Below are positions 55,287-64,000 of a DNA stretch of 64,000 bases, piece after piece; position 1 is the first letter of the stretch, and the number at the start of each line of letters is the position of its first letter. Source of the stretch: Aplectana chamaeleonis (taxonomy: Eukaryota; Nematoda; Chromadorea; Rhabditida; Cosmocercidae); assembly GCA_029168955.1 (NCBI GenBank), contig JAPDOI010000009.1, positions 3,749,001 to 3,813,000 of the forward strand. The letters are read 5' to 3'. The translations under genes and the position numbers were made by a program. The notes under the pieces are model-generated. The model was not told the origin of the DNA, searched no databases, and worked only from the letters and a program-made list of their open reading frames with translations.

Positions 55287-58200
55287 ATGCTTTCGGCCTT
55301 CCTATATTGGAGTTTATTACTGCACGCTGCTATCGCGGCACCAGTGACAGAAGACGGTGAAGATGTGAGGCTATTTTAATTTTTTTTCGACATTTTCGTA
55401 CCCTCAAAATTCTTCATATTTTTTCTTACTACAGATAACAAAGAAACTCATCTATCCGGGGAGTCCCGACACGATGGAGAATCGAGAGGCTGTGAGGAAA
55501 ATACTTGGATCTCTGAATATTCGCACACAGAACCTACATCGGGCCAGTCAGAAGGAAAACGGATCTACCACGGTAAACGCAACAGTAGCTCTATTTTTTC
55601 GGTTGGTCAGGGGAGAAAACAGTTTTGTTTTGTCTAGACCACAGCACCCATGCCAGATTATGGACCAAGGAACAACTATTCAAAACCAATCTCAGAATTG
55701 AATAAGAAGATCCTCTCGTATATGCTCGAGGGGGATATGGCGCTATCACCAGATCAAGCGAAGGCTATTATCCTCGGCAAAAAAGGTAGATGAAGGAGGG
55801 AGCGGGAGAAGAACCGATCACTAATTCTGTCTGCAAATCAGATAATGCTGCTCGGTCCAAGCGAGCCTGCATAACAGATCCAAAAAACTTCTGGGACCCG
55901 ATGGTTCCAATCAGCTACACATTCGACAGCTCATTGGGTAAGTTCTTGAGAACAAGTTTTCACACTTTAATCTATCTCCAACAAATACCAACTCTATACT
56001 CTTTTCTGCCGGATTTAGCAGACAATTTAGGAACCCAAAGAACTCCCATGGGCTAGTTTAAAGTCACTGGATCTTTTTTACACAATGCTTTCAGAAACCC
56101 TTTAACGGTATAAGTAAAGGTTGAAGAAAAACCCGTACAAGGCTATCACTCTATGCTAAGCTCATAGAATGACCGTCCACCCAAACATCGTCTAACAAGG
56201 GAACCACAATAAGTCATAGTGACCATTCCAAATAAAATGTACTTTTCTAGAACCATTTTCGAACGGAAATTTCGAATATGCCCATCGCAGCTGCCTAGAT
56301 CCACTCTGAAAAAAGTTATAGGCATTTTTTCTCTGATTTTCGTACTTATTGTACCCTCCAAAAAGAGCATTATTTTTTTACGAAAATCCGGAAACAGACC
56401 TCATAATCGTGTTCAGCGCCCAAAACTACCCCACTAAGCAAAGTTAGGTTGAAGGAACATTTTCCAAACTTTGCGTAGTCTAACAGCGTTTTGCACTTTT
56501 ACGGATTTTCGGTTGGGCGTTTATTTATACCAATTAGAGGGCTCTCGAAGCGTTTAAAAAAAATATTCCAGATTTGACTGAAAATTCGCTCTGGTGGGTT
56601 ATTTGGGGTGCTGATCACGAATCTGAGGTTCATTCATCGATTTCCCAATTTTTTTTTCTACTGTATTCGTTCACAGATTCCCATCGGGGGAGATTTGATG
56701 GCAAATCGCGACTTTTGACGATTTCCGGAGTGCTTCTATAGAATATGCTCAAATTATTTCTCTGGGGGTTATTCGGAGTGCTGAACACGTATCTGACGTC
56801 GGTTTATCAATTTTTGGCAGCTTACGGTAGTAGTTTACGGTGGGTATACGGTAGTTTGGTCAAAGTCTCAGATTTGTCTCAAAGTTTCTATGTGGGGGTT
56901 ATTTGGGGTGCTGATAACGAACTTGATGTCCATTTGTCGATTATCGGAATATTGAGGTAGGTTTTGCCTCCTAAATGGCGTGTTACCTACCGTAACCTGA
57001 AGAAACCTGGAAATTTGGGCAGGCAAACCCCAGATTCGTGTTCAGCACCCCAGATTACCCCTACATACATGTTTTTAGCAAAATCAGGAAAAAAATTTAC
57101 CCATTCACGACCACGTGTCCCACCGGTGGGACACGCGTTGACTACCACTTCGGACCGCGTGTCCCACCGGTGGGACACGCTTTTCAAAAATCGATTTCTC
57201 CGCCACAAGAAACTACTTTTGAACCTACATGTGATCAATGTCTTGACCTACCCGAGACCTAAATAAAAACCTCGTGGTCCATCAGTAGGTCAAATGCAAC
57301 AACATATTTAGAACTTTCTAAATTCAGGTGGGCTGAAGTAGAGGAAAAACTGCTGTAAATCAGCTTAAGAAGCACGTAGTGATTTCTTTTTCCTTCTATT
57401 GCTAGCTTTTAGGTTGTTTAGTACAAACCTATCGTTTGAAGCTCGTTTACTTTTCTGAAAGCGTTGTAGCTCAGTCGACCCCGTTTTGGTTTTGAGTAAT
57501 TGTTTCTCGATAACGAGAGCGTCTCGGAAGCTCAGGTTCTGACACTGTCCGACCATCGTTGCTAGCTACATAATGGACACAATAAAGAAAAATGAATCAC
57601 CCGTGGGACGCTATTCAAGCCAGCGTGTCCCACCGGTGGGCACGTTATACGGTGACGCAATATTGCACGCGGCCCGAACGTGCAGCCACCCAAAATTAGG
57701 CGTGGTCGTGAATGGGTTAAAAACACCCTGAAAATTCCATAGGGGCTTTACCATGCCGCGAAGCTTTAAAAAACGCTCATAACTTTTTTCAGAGTGGGTC
57801 TAGGCAGCTGCGATGGGCATATTCGGACTTTTCGTCCGAAAATGGTTCTAGAAAAGTACATTTCATTTGAAATGGTCACTATGACCTATTGTGGTTCCCT
57901 TGTAAGGAGATTATTTTGGGAACTGAACACGATTATGAGGTCTGGTTCCAGGTTTTTGAAAGATTACTGCGCATTTTGTATGGTGCATCGGGTACGACAA
58001 TCAGGGAAAAACGTCTATAGCTTTTCAGGATTTTAGGCGGCTGAGAAGGGCATATATTCGGACTCTACGTCCGTACGTGGTTCCATAAAAGTGCATTTTA
58101 GCTGGAATGCCTAGACTGAGTATTGGTAGTTACTTCCGTCTAATCATTCGTAGGAGAGCTGCCTATATCTGTCTCATCTTGGGCGACCTCCGGAACAAGC

Positions 58201-61200
58201 AACCTCATCACTGCTTTCTCTCCTCTGAATAAATTCTGTTTTGGTCACGGCGGTTATATGCTGCGACATCGATGCTGTTTCATGACTTCTTCTTTACAAT
58301 TCAGTTTATGTGGTCATATGCTTAACCCATTTCTATGGTTAAATGCAGACGCATTCTTCCGTGTTTAGTCCTTCGGGGCAAACTTACCACGGAGTAAAGA
58401 GTAACCGTTGGGTTCTTTCAGCCAGCGATGTTGTGGCACTCATTCGACGAGGACTTCAGTACTGGAACGCGAATACGTGCATGAGCTTCGTAGTGGGTGA
58501 TATCATACATATATACACTGTGTTCCATAAATATAAGAACACCCATTATTGCAAGAATTTTTTGAAAAGTATCTCAGTCTGGAATTGGCGAAACTTGATG
58601 AACCCTCAACATTTTATAGGGTATCACAAACCTTACCTTGCTCACACTCAATCTTGGGTTTTCAGTGTACAGTTTTTGAACAAGGAGTTTATTCACAATT
58701 TCGTGGCATTAATCGAAATTAAAGCTATTCCCTCAAAAAGTGTTTGTGAAAATTGCAGACCCCTGCCACCTGCGCAACAATGTGGTCCTGAGGCAAATAA
58801 TTTTTCAGGGATGAATTTTCGAAAAAAAAAACTTATTTCGCTGAACTTTTCGCTTTAAAAATTGCTGAAAAACATAATTTTCCATGATGTTGTTTATACA
58901 ACGGCTTGGGAGGTCTTCTTACGGCGGGAAAGTGGCACGGGTTTGGAATTTTTATGGACATGTTCTGAGGAAATAACCCTAACTTGCATTAATGCCACGA
59001 AATTGTGAATAAACTCCGTATTCAAAAACTGTACATTCGAAACACAAGCTGGAGTGTGAGTAAGGCGAGATTTGCGATACCCTATAACATGTTTACTAAG
59101 CTTCACCATGTTTCGCAAAGCCCAGGCCGAGATACGTTGAAAAAGTATTCGCGAAAATGGGTGTTCGTATAATTATGGAATGCGGTGTATCTCTGCATTG
59201 AACTCAGATCGATGTATTCCAGTTAGATAGCTACACTGAGATCGAAGATTCCAAGCTTTTGGCTGAAGCATACTGTGCTTATCTGGGCCAAATTCCGGTC
59301 CGCGATTGCGTCTCGACACGCTTAGCAGCCGCACGCGCTCGAGTCAGTCGGGTTTCTAGCGCCAAAGACAACTCGATTTGGCTTTTTTATACAATTTTCT
59401 CCAATTTTCTTAGTGTCCAGTTTCCGAAACCCATCTAAAGTCAGCAGATCGGCGGCTGCGGCGCTGGAAGCTCTTCTGACTCGGGAGCGTGCGGTCGCAG
59501 AGCGTGTCGAGACGCAATTGCGGACCGGAATTTGGCCCAGATAAGCACAGTAGTTTGATTCGCATTCCTTTCAACTCTGAATGGAAAGATTCTTTAGCTA
59601 ATAAGCAAAGTTATTAACCTGAATTCGGCTCGAACCGGAACATTCGAAAATCGTTTCAATGCTAGGCATACTCAGGCGATTATCGGCCCCGAGCCACCTG
59701 ACAGTTCGGCTCGTGTTCCCAATCTGCGAGTCGGCTCCTGTTGCTGTCCGGGCCACTACTGTTGCTGTCCGGGCTATTCAGGTTGGCCCGAACAGCAACA
59801 GCAGTGGTCCGGAGATTGGGAGAACGAGCCAAACTGTCAGGCGGCTACGATCCCTGTTCGGTGCGGCTCGGGGCCGAGAATCGCCTGAGATAGGCTTTCT
59901 TTACCCTCAAAATTCATTGAGTGTTTGTGATTTGTTAATAAACGTGTTTTCTCTATAGGAAAACCCCTCTGGCTCGAATCGGCTACGATTCTACGCCGGC
60001 CAAGGCTGCTGGGGTTATGTTGGCAAGCAGCCGCAATGGACAAGCCAAGACATCTCCATAGGTGACGGATGCAACACCGTAAGGAGTTCTTCGAAGTCTA
60101 TGCACTCATGAGAAACAGTCTCTCCAACAATTTAACGTAGTCATGGATCCTGAGGAGACTTCGCGTTCACTGTTGAAGGTTGGCGCAAACTTGGTGCCAT
60201 ATGCTATAACATAGGTGCATCGACTTTGCGCCAACCTTAAATGGGGGACGCAAAGTCTCTGCAGGATCCATGGCAATGTTATATGCACTTTTGTGTACAT
60301 TGAACGATTTACGTTCAGCTGTAGGTGATCCGCTTAGAACTTTGCCTCCCATTACACTTGGGCAAGAGACCGTCGGTGGTCCAACTGCCCTGTCCCAACT
60401 GACAGACGACACTGGTTGACGGCGACCATAACTACGTAGTGTGCTTTTCACCTGGGTTATGTAATTAGCCACAGTTCGGGCATGGTGAGCCACAGTCCCT
60501 CAGTTGAGAATGAATGTCTTACCCCGTCTTAAACAGATTTGATTTTGAACGACTAGATCCGAGATAACCGTCCGATAGGGGCTTTCACCTGCAAATTTTC
60601 TCTTTCACAGACTTGTTTTGTAAATCTTCCTTCAAGTATTAGACTCTGGGTGGATCACACCACGAAGTTGATTATTGAATCAACATAATTCTGGTTCGTT
60701 ATTGAACCCCTGATAATTGCATTTGCTTCAGTTAGGTACAGTCACACATGAGATCGCTCATGCTCTCGGTTTCTACCACACGCAGTCTCGATACGATCGC
60801 GACAACTGGATTCGTCTCGATATGTCTAACATAGACCCGACTTTGGTCTATAATTTCGCAAAGGTCAGTGTGATGTGCACTGGATAGATCATGCTTTCAG
60901 GTTTTTTTTTCGTGCTGATTAGTCTGCTTACAGATGACACCTTCTACTGAGAATCACTTCGGACAGCCATACGACTACGGAAGTGTGATGCAGTACAATC
61001 CACGTGAGCCACCAGACTGATAGCTCCAAATTTACCTATCGAACGGTCTTGCTCTTACTTTCAGATGCATTCGCTATGGATCCGAGCCAGTACACTGTCA
61101 TTGCACTCAACCCGCCGTACCAAAATTCAATGGGACAACGAGAAGCACCAGCGTTCTCCGACGTTCGAATGATGAATCGGCTCTATAACTGTAATAGTGA

Positions 61201-62356
61201 GTCACCTTCAGCCTGCAACGATTTCTGCGTATTGAAACCACAATTTCATGGGTTGAAACTGTACGCATACTATAGGCCTCCTTTGTGCCAATGTACCACC
61301 TCCACCTTGTCGTGCGCCCGGCTACCAGGACCCTAGGAACTGCAACTCGTGCAAATGTCCACGAATCTTCGGTGGGCAATACTGCGATGAGCTACCAGAT
61401 GGTTCCGCTCCGAACTGTAACGGAGGAGCTATCCAGGTACTACTATTGGTAAAAAATATTCTGCCAAGAAGGAGGAACCATTTCGAGCTAAAATTATTCG
61501 GCAGCAAGCAGGAATAATTCCTAAGAGTTTGCTCCTTACGATAGGACAGCAAAATGGAAGTGGCTAGGCTCGCGTCACAGCGGCAGCTTTTAGTGTTACT
61601 AAGCTAATAAGAGAGTAACATCTTTGGCTGCATCTACGGTGCACAATCTCGTGCCTAACAGATGTGCCACGGGCTCAACTACCGAATTCGGTTTCTTCCG
61701 AGCACCGTTTTCTGGTATGAGTCCCATGAAAACTCGGCTTCGGTTCGAGACCAGCTCCGCTCTCAGCTCTAGTCTGGCCGCAGACGGAGCTTTAGAGTGG
61801 TGTGAGTCTCCAGGTCTTTCCAGGCCTAGCTGTGAAGTATCGCAAACTTCTTTGAGACCGCTACCATAGGCTTGGCTAAATCTCTCATACGGTGGATGAT
61901 AGACAATTTTCAGGCCACTTCGTCATCATGGACAACTATGCAGGGTGTAGCAGGCGATCCAAGCAGCTACGCACCCATGAAGGATCCAGTCGACTGCTAC
62001 TGGCATATCACTGTACGATCCAGCATTCCAGAACCGTTCTAAGCTTATGACCGTGCACTTTCAGGCACCTCCCGGTCGCCAGGTTCAAGTCCGTCTGAGC
62101 GCAGCTCCTAACCAATGCATGGAGAGTTGTCCATGGCAATCGGTCGAAGTCAACCTTGGCCAATATGATCTCTATGGAATACTGTGAGAGCGTCTTTCTC
62201 GACAAAATGCGTTCCTCTCTGATATCTTCTGCTTGCAGAATGTGCTGCCAGTCGGCTGTTGGTCAGGTTTACACCTCAACGGGTGGACTTGTGGCAATTC
62301 GTGGAGCAACACGCTTCAACCAGGTCGTTTTCTCACTCGACTACCGTGTTGTTTAA
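55287..62356 (+). CDS. NAS-type astacin zinc metalloprotease, 13 exons
   Basis: Secreted endopeptidase of the nematode astacin family. Exons: 55287-55364, 55435-55572, 55638-55785, 55842-55937, 58422-58492, 59959-60078, 60732-60863, 60934-61003, 61065-61196, 61276-61436, 61914-62012, 62065-62183, 62239-62356. All junctions are in frame; 493 codons to TAA. Order: signal peptide (MLSAFLYWSLLLHAAIAAP, 1-19); propeptide to the furin-type site RSKR (126-129); catalytic domain with QYWNANTCMSFV, the zinc motif HEIAHALGFYH (223-233) and Met-turn SVMQY (278-282); Cys-rich EGF-like region (~331-369: CNSCKCP, FGGQYCDE); CUB-like tail (~383-493: VYTSTGGLVAIRG, TRFNQVVFSLDY). The Glu usual after the third His is Thr (HTQSRYDRD), as I recall for some nematode family members. 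Intron 4 (2.5 kb) is full of transposon DNA. Exon 5 could start earlier, but only the TTTCAG acceptor at 58420 keeps phase. The NAS number cannot be assigned. Confidence 0.93.
56170..57930. repeat. ~1.75-kb inverted-repeat element, astacin intron 4
   Basis: Relative of the element at 42760-44440. Left end: AATGTACTTTTCTAGAACCATTTTCG, GCAGCTGCCTAGATCCACTC. Right end: GGGTCTAGGCAGCTGCGATGG, AAATGGTTCTAGAAAAGTAC. It contains the nested element 57100-57716. Its CACGAATCTGAGGTTCATT and TTATTTGGGGTGCTGA repeats match the NXF intron copy. Confidence 0.85.
57100..57716. mobile_element. 617-bp nested element with GTGTCCCACCGGTGGGACAC palindromes
   Basis: Ends CCCATTCACGACCAC and GTGGTCGTGAATGGG, with TTA on both sides (57097-57099, 57717-57719), a Harbinger-like target site. 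Inside are two perfect 20-bp palindromes at ~57115 and ~57162 and one imperfect copy at ~57625. No ORF of interest. Confidence 0.85.
58514..59189. mobile_element. 676-bp foldback, mariner-like ends, astacin intron 5
   Basis: TACACTGTGTTCCATAAATA at the left and ATTATGGAATGCGGTGTA at the right. Arms of about 250 bp include GAACACCCATT/AATGGGTGTTC, ACATTTTATAGGGTATC/GATACCCTATAACATG and ACAATTTCGTGGCATTAAT and its complement. TA at both ends suggests Tc1/mariner mobilisation (inference). Confidence 0.85.
59271..59552. mobile_element. GCTTATCTGGGCC MITE family, full copy 4 (282 bp)
   Basis: Same ends and layout as the copy at 52094-52376, in the same orientation, with scattered substitutions. 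Confidence 0.9.
59671..59889. repeat. 219-bp foldback, GC-rich, just before exon 6 of the astacin gene
   Basis: CTCAGGCGATTATCGGCCCC and GGGGCCGAGAATCGCCTGAG are near-perfect complements, followed inward by CTGACAGTTCGGCTCGT and AGCAACAG/CTGTTGCT blocks. It ends 69 bp before the exon 6 splice site. Confidence 0.9.
60142..60272. repeat. 131-bp palindromic MITE, copy 2, astacin intron 6
   Basis: CATGGATCCTGAGGAGACTT / GCAGGATCCATG ends, TTGGCGCAAACTTGGTGCC arms and a TATAACATAGG centre, matching 50471-50611. Confidence 0.85.
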
Positions 62357-62628
62357 TTGTCCACGTATAACTTATATGATGCAATTGGATAAAGTTATAC
62401 AGAGCAAATGGTCGAGGCTAAATTTATTGAGATACATTGGGCTAATCAACAATATACTATGTACAACAAACTGTTACATAAACTGGCAGATACTCATGCG
62501 TCGTACCGTAACAAAATCAACTGCCATTCTTGATTTCATCAAGTGGGTTCTCTTTTGACAGACATTGCAGATGGCACTGGAACATAAACTTGATTAAAAC
62601 CCCTCTGATTATGTACTTTGAGAGGTAA
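62357..62628. other. 3-prime flank of the astacin gene
   Basis: AT-rich sequence after the stop codon without a further recognisable exon, ending at the inverted-repeat element at 62629. Confidence 0.5.
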
Positions 62629-63011
62629 CTCAGACAGTAGGTGCGGACTGACCGCTGGCAATCAAGACCTCTCCGGGCGATACGCCGGCAAGTTGCGGGC
62701 GGATAGCTGCTCATCGTGACCCCGGCGGGCGGATAGCGGCACCTGGGAAAGTTGATCGCGCTAGCGGGCCGATCGCCGGCAAGCTCTGAAGCGGCGATCC
62801 GCCCGCAAGGGCTTTGATAGCCAGCGATCCGCCCGCTGAGCTGTGAGATGAAGCGATGCGCCCGCCAGGGCCTTGATAGCCAGCGATCCGCCCGCCAATG
62901 TTTTGATAGCCAGCGATCCGCCCGCTCAAATTTTACACAATGAAACTTGTCAATCATTGACGAGTTCTTTTCTGCTATCAGTATCATGCTCTGAGTAAAC
63001 AAATCGAAGGG

Positions 63012-63018
63012 TATAAAA
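63012..63018 (+). promoter_or_regulatory. TATA box inside the inverted-repeat element
   Basis: TATAAAA within GGGTATAAAAGGCGCTC, about 190 bp before the first ATG of the ORF. The context resembles the GGTATACAAAAGGGCGC box of the 987-bp array. Confidence 0.45.
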
Positions 63019-63209
63019 GGCGCTCCATCGCACTGAATGCTAACTCGGCATTTCGTGGGCCGATCCTGGAAGGTGACTTCAAGTCACCTTTAAGGGATCA
63101 CCCAGAAGCCGAAGAATAATTTTTGGCAGCTGAGGGATGGTTCCCACGTCTAGGGGGGGGGTGGGTGGTCCCGCACGCAAAGATCGTGGTGGGAACCACA
63201 GGAACCAAC

Positions 63210-63638
63210 ATGGAGAGAGACATCAGAAAGCCATTCGCCGATGCTCCAAGCAAACTCAATCTGCAAAGATGGCACGATTCACAGCAAGAACGACTCCGTC
63301 TATTGCGCGAGGAGCACACACAATTCGTACGGTGTCATCTGGAAAGGGCTGCAGTAAATCCCATCCTGGGAGTGGCGCCGCCCCGTGTCTGCACATCAGA
63401 GTCTCAACTCGGAAGGAGGGCCAGATGCACCCTGGCATCGCTGCGCTGTGGTCACTCTACTATGCTTATGGCTTACTTCAGCAAGATTGAAAGCAGCAAA
63501 TCGGACGTTTGTCCAGACTGTGGATGCCAAGGCCACGATACGGCGCATCTGTTTAATTGTCCGCAGAGACCAACCACGCTGACCACAATGGACCTATGGA
63601 CGAATCCATTACTGGTCGCCCAGTTCCTCAACCTATGA
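63210..63638 (+). CDS. LINE polyprotein C-terminal zinc-finger domain, stand-alone ORF
   Basis: ATG at 63210 begins MERDIRKPFADAPSKL and runs 142 codons to the stop; the open frame extends upstream to at least 63123 without ATG. The tail reads LGRRARCTLASLRCGHST, then CPDCGCQGHDTAHLFNCP and MDLWTNPLLVAQFLNL. This is the arrangement (R-x-LA-LR-GH... C-x2-C...H-x3-H-x4-C... DLW) at the very end of several LINE reverse-transcriptase polyproteins. No polymerase or endonuclease part is present. The intact frame inside an inverted-repeat element suggests capture rather than simple truncation. Function unknown; nucleic-acid binding is plausible. Confidence 0.6.
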   Translation: MERDIRKPFADAPSKLNLQRWHDSQQERLRLLREEHTQFVRCHLERAAVNPILGVAPPRVCTSESQLGRRARCTLASLRCGHSTMLMAYFSKIESSKSDVCPDCGCQGHDTAHLFNCPQRPTTLTTMDLWTNPLLVAQFLNL

Positions 63639-63840
63639 CAAAACTCTCGACGTGGCTGCAAAGGAGAAGAAGAAGAACCAACATGTGGCATCGAGTGCGG
63701 ATCGCTGGCTAGTGGCGGGCGGACTGCTGGCTACTGGCGGGCGGATCGCTGGCTACTGACGAGCGGATCGCTGACTACTGGCGGGGGGATGTCTATCTGC
63801 CCGCCAGAAGCCAGCGATCCGCCAGCACCTACTGTCTGAG

Positions 63841-64000
63841 AAGGCTACAAATCTGACGAAACCAACCCTCTGGCTCAACTTTCACTGCAGCAAGTGGTTT
63901 CGTAGAGAGTGATGGTCCTACTGGCACTGTTTTTGGGCGACTCTGAATCAGTGAATCACGGACCCCCGCCAGTTCCTCCCTGGCCTTCATTATCTAGAAG
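63841..64000. other. window edge, unassigned
   Basis: 160 bp with an open plus frame (NQPSGSTFTAASGFVES) ending in TGA near 63947. Too short to assign. Confidence 0.4.

Larger units (their letters stand above)
62629..63840 (+). mobile_element. 1.21-kb inverted-repeat element carrying a LINE-derived ORF
   Basis: Ends CTCAGACAGTAGGTG and CACCTACTGTCTGAG are perfect inverted repeats. Next to each end are several copies of GCGGGCGGATCGCTGGCTA-type units (62770-62930 and 63710-63830, inverse to each other). The inside holds a TATA box and one ORF. No target duplication found. Confidence 0.85.

Noticed and set aside
60167..60493. Minus-strand 108-codon ORF
   Set aside because: Antisense to astacin intron 6, built partly on the palindromic MITE at 60142-60272.
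1..64000. CRISPR array, bacterial operon or prophage
   Set aside because: Spliced genes, nematode-type LINEs and repeats show a eukaryotic genome; no direct-repeat/spacer pattern was seen.

Overview
This window looks like nematode nuclear DNA, probably from a rhabditid (clade V) worm. The grounds are short introns closed by a TTTCAG acceptor, a nematode-type serpentine chemoreceptor gene, a secreted astacin of the NAS type, and remnants of RTE-like and other LINEs. The species cannot be fixed from sequence alone. Most ORFs of 60-120 codons here are chance or transposon-derived. Three split genes could be rebuilt exon by exon, with every junction in frame.

Layout. 0-5.6 kb: intergenic, with a LINE scrap at the edge, a 445-bp MITE (2.2-2.7 kb) and a 355-bp inverted pentanucleotide microsatellite (4.26-4.61 kb). 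5.6-10.3 kb (+): a six-exon seven-transmembrane chemoreceptor of the Srg/Srv type. 12.7-14.3 kb: a dead LINE reverse transcriptase interrupted by a second LINE fragment on the other strand. 15.33-15.77 kb: the inverted partner of the 2.2-kb MITE. 15.8-19.06 kb: three 987-bp tandem units plus a partial fourth, each with a TATA-like promoter and a frameshifted ~215-codon zinc-finger reading frame.

20.47-35.58 kb: a roughly 15-kb foldback. AACG-rich minisatellites point inward from both ends. Next come inverted arms of about 2.3 kb. The core holds a recent 1845-bp tandem duplication, alternating inverted copies of a GC-rich module carrying a repeated 109-codon ORF, and at least 18 tRNA-like segments. 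This is the most unusual object in the window.

39.5-50.1 kb (-): a complete 18-exon nuclear RNA export factor gene (NXF/TAP family, 623 codons) with RRM-like, LRR, NTF2-like and TAP-C parts. Its introns hold foldback elements, hAT-like and Harbinger-like MITEs. 55.3-62.4 kb (+): a complete 13-exon NAS-type astacin metalloprotease gene (493 codons; signal peptide, propeptide, RSKR, catalytic domain, EGF-like, CUB-like). NXF and the astacin are head to head, and the 5.2 kb between them is filled with MITEs and LINE remnants. Just after the astacin stop, a 1.2-kb inverted-repeat element (62.63-63.84 kb) carries a TATA box and an intact ORF matching the zinc-finger tail of a LINE polyprotein.

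The three genes act in unrelated processes (chemosensation, mRNA export, extracellular proteolysis). The sequence shows no operon-like spacing and no sign of functional linkage.
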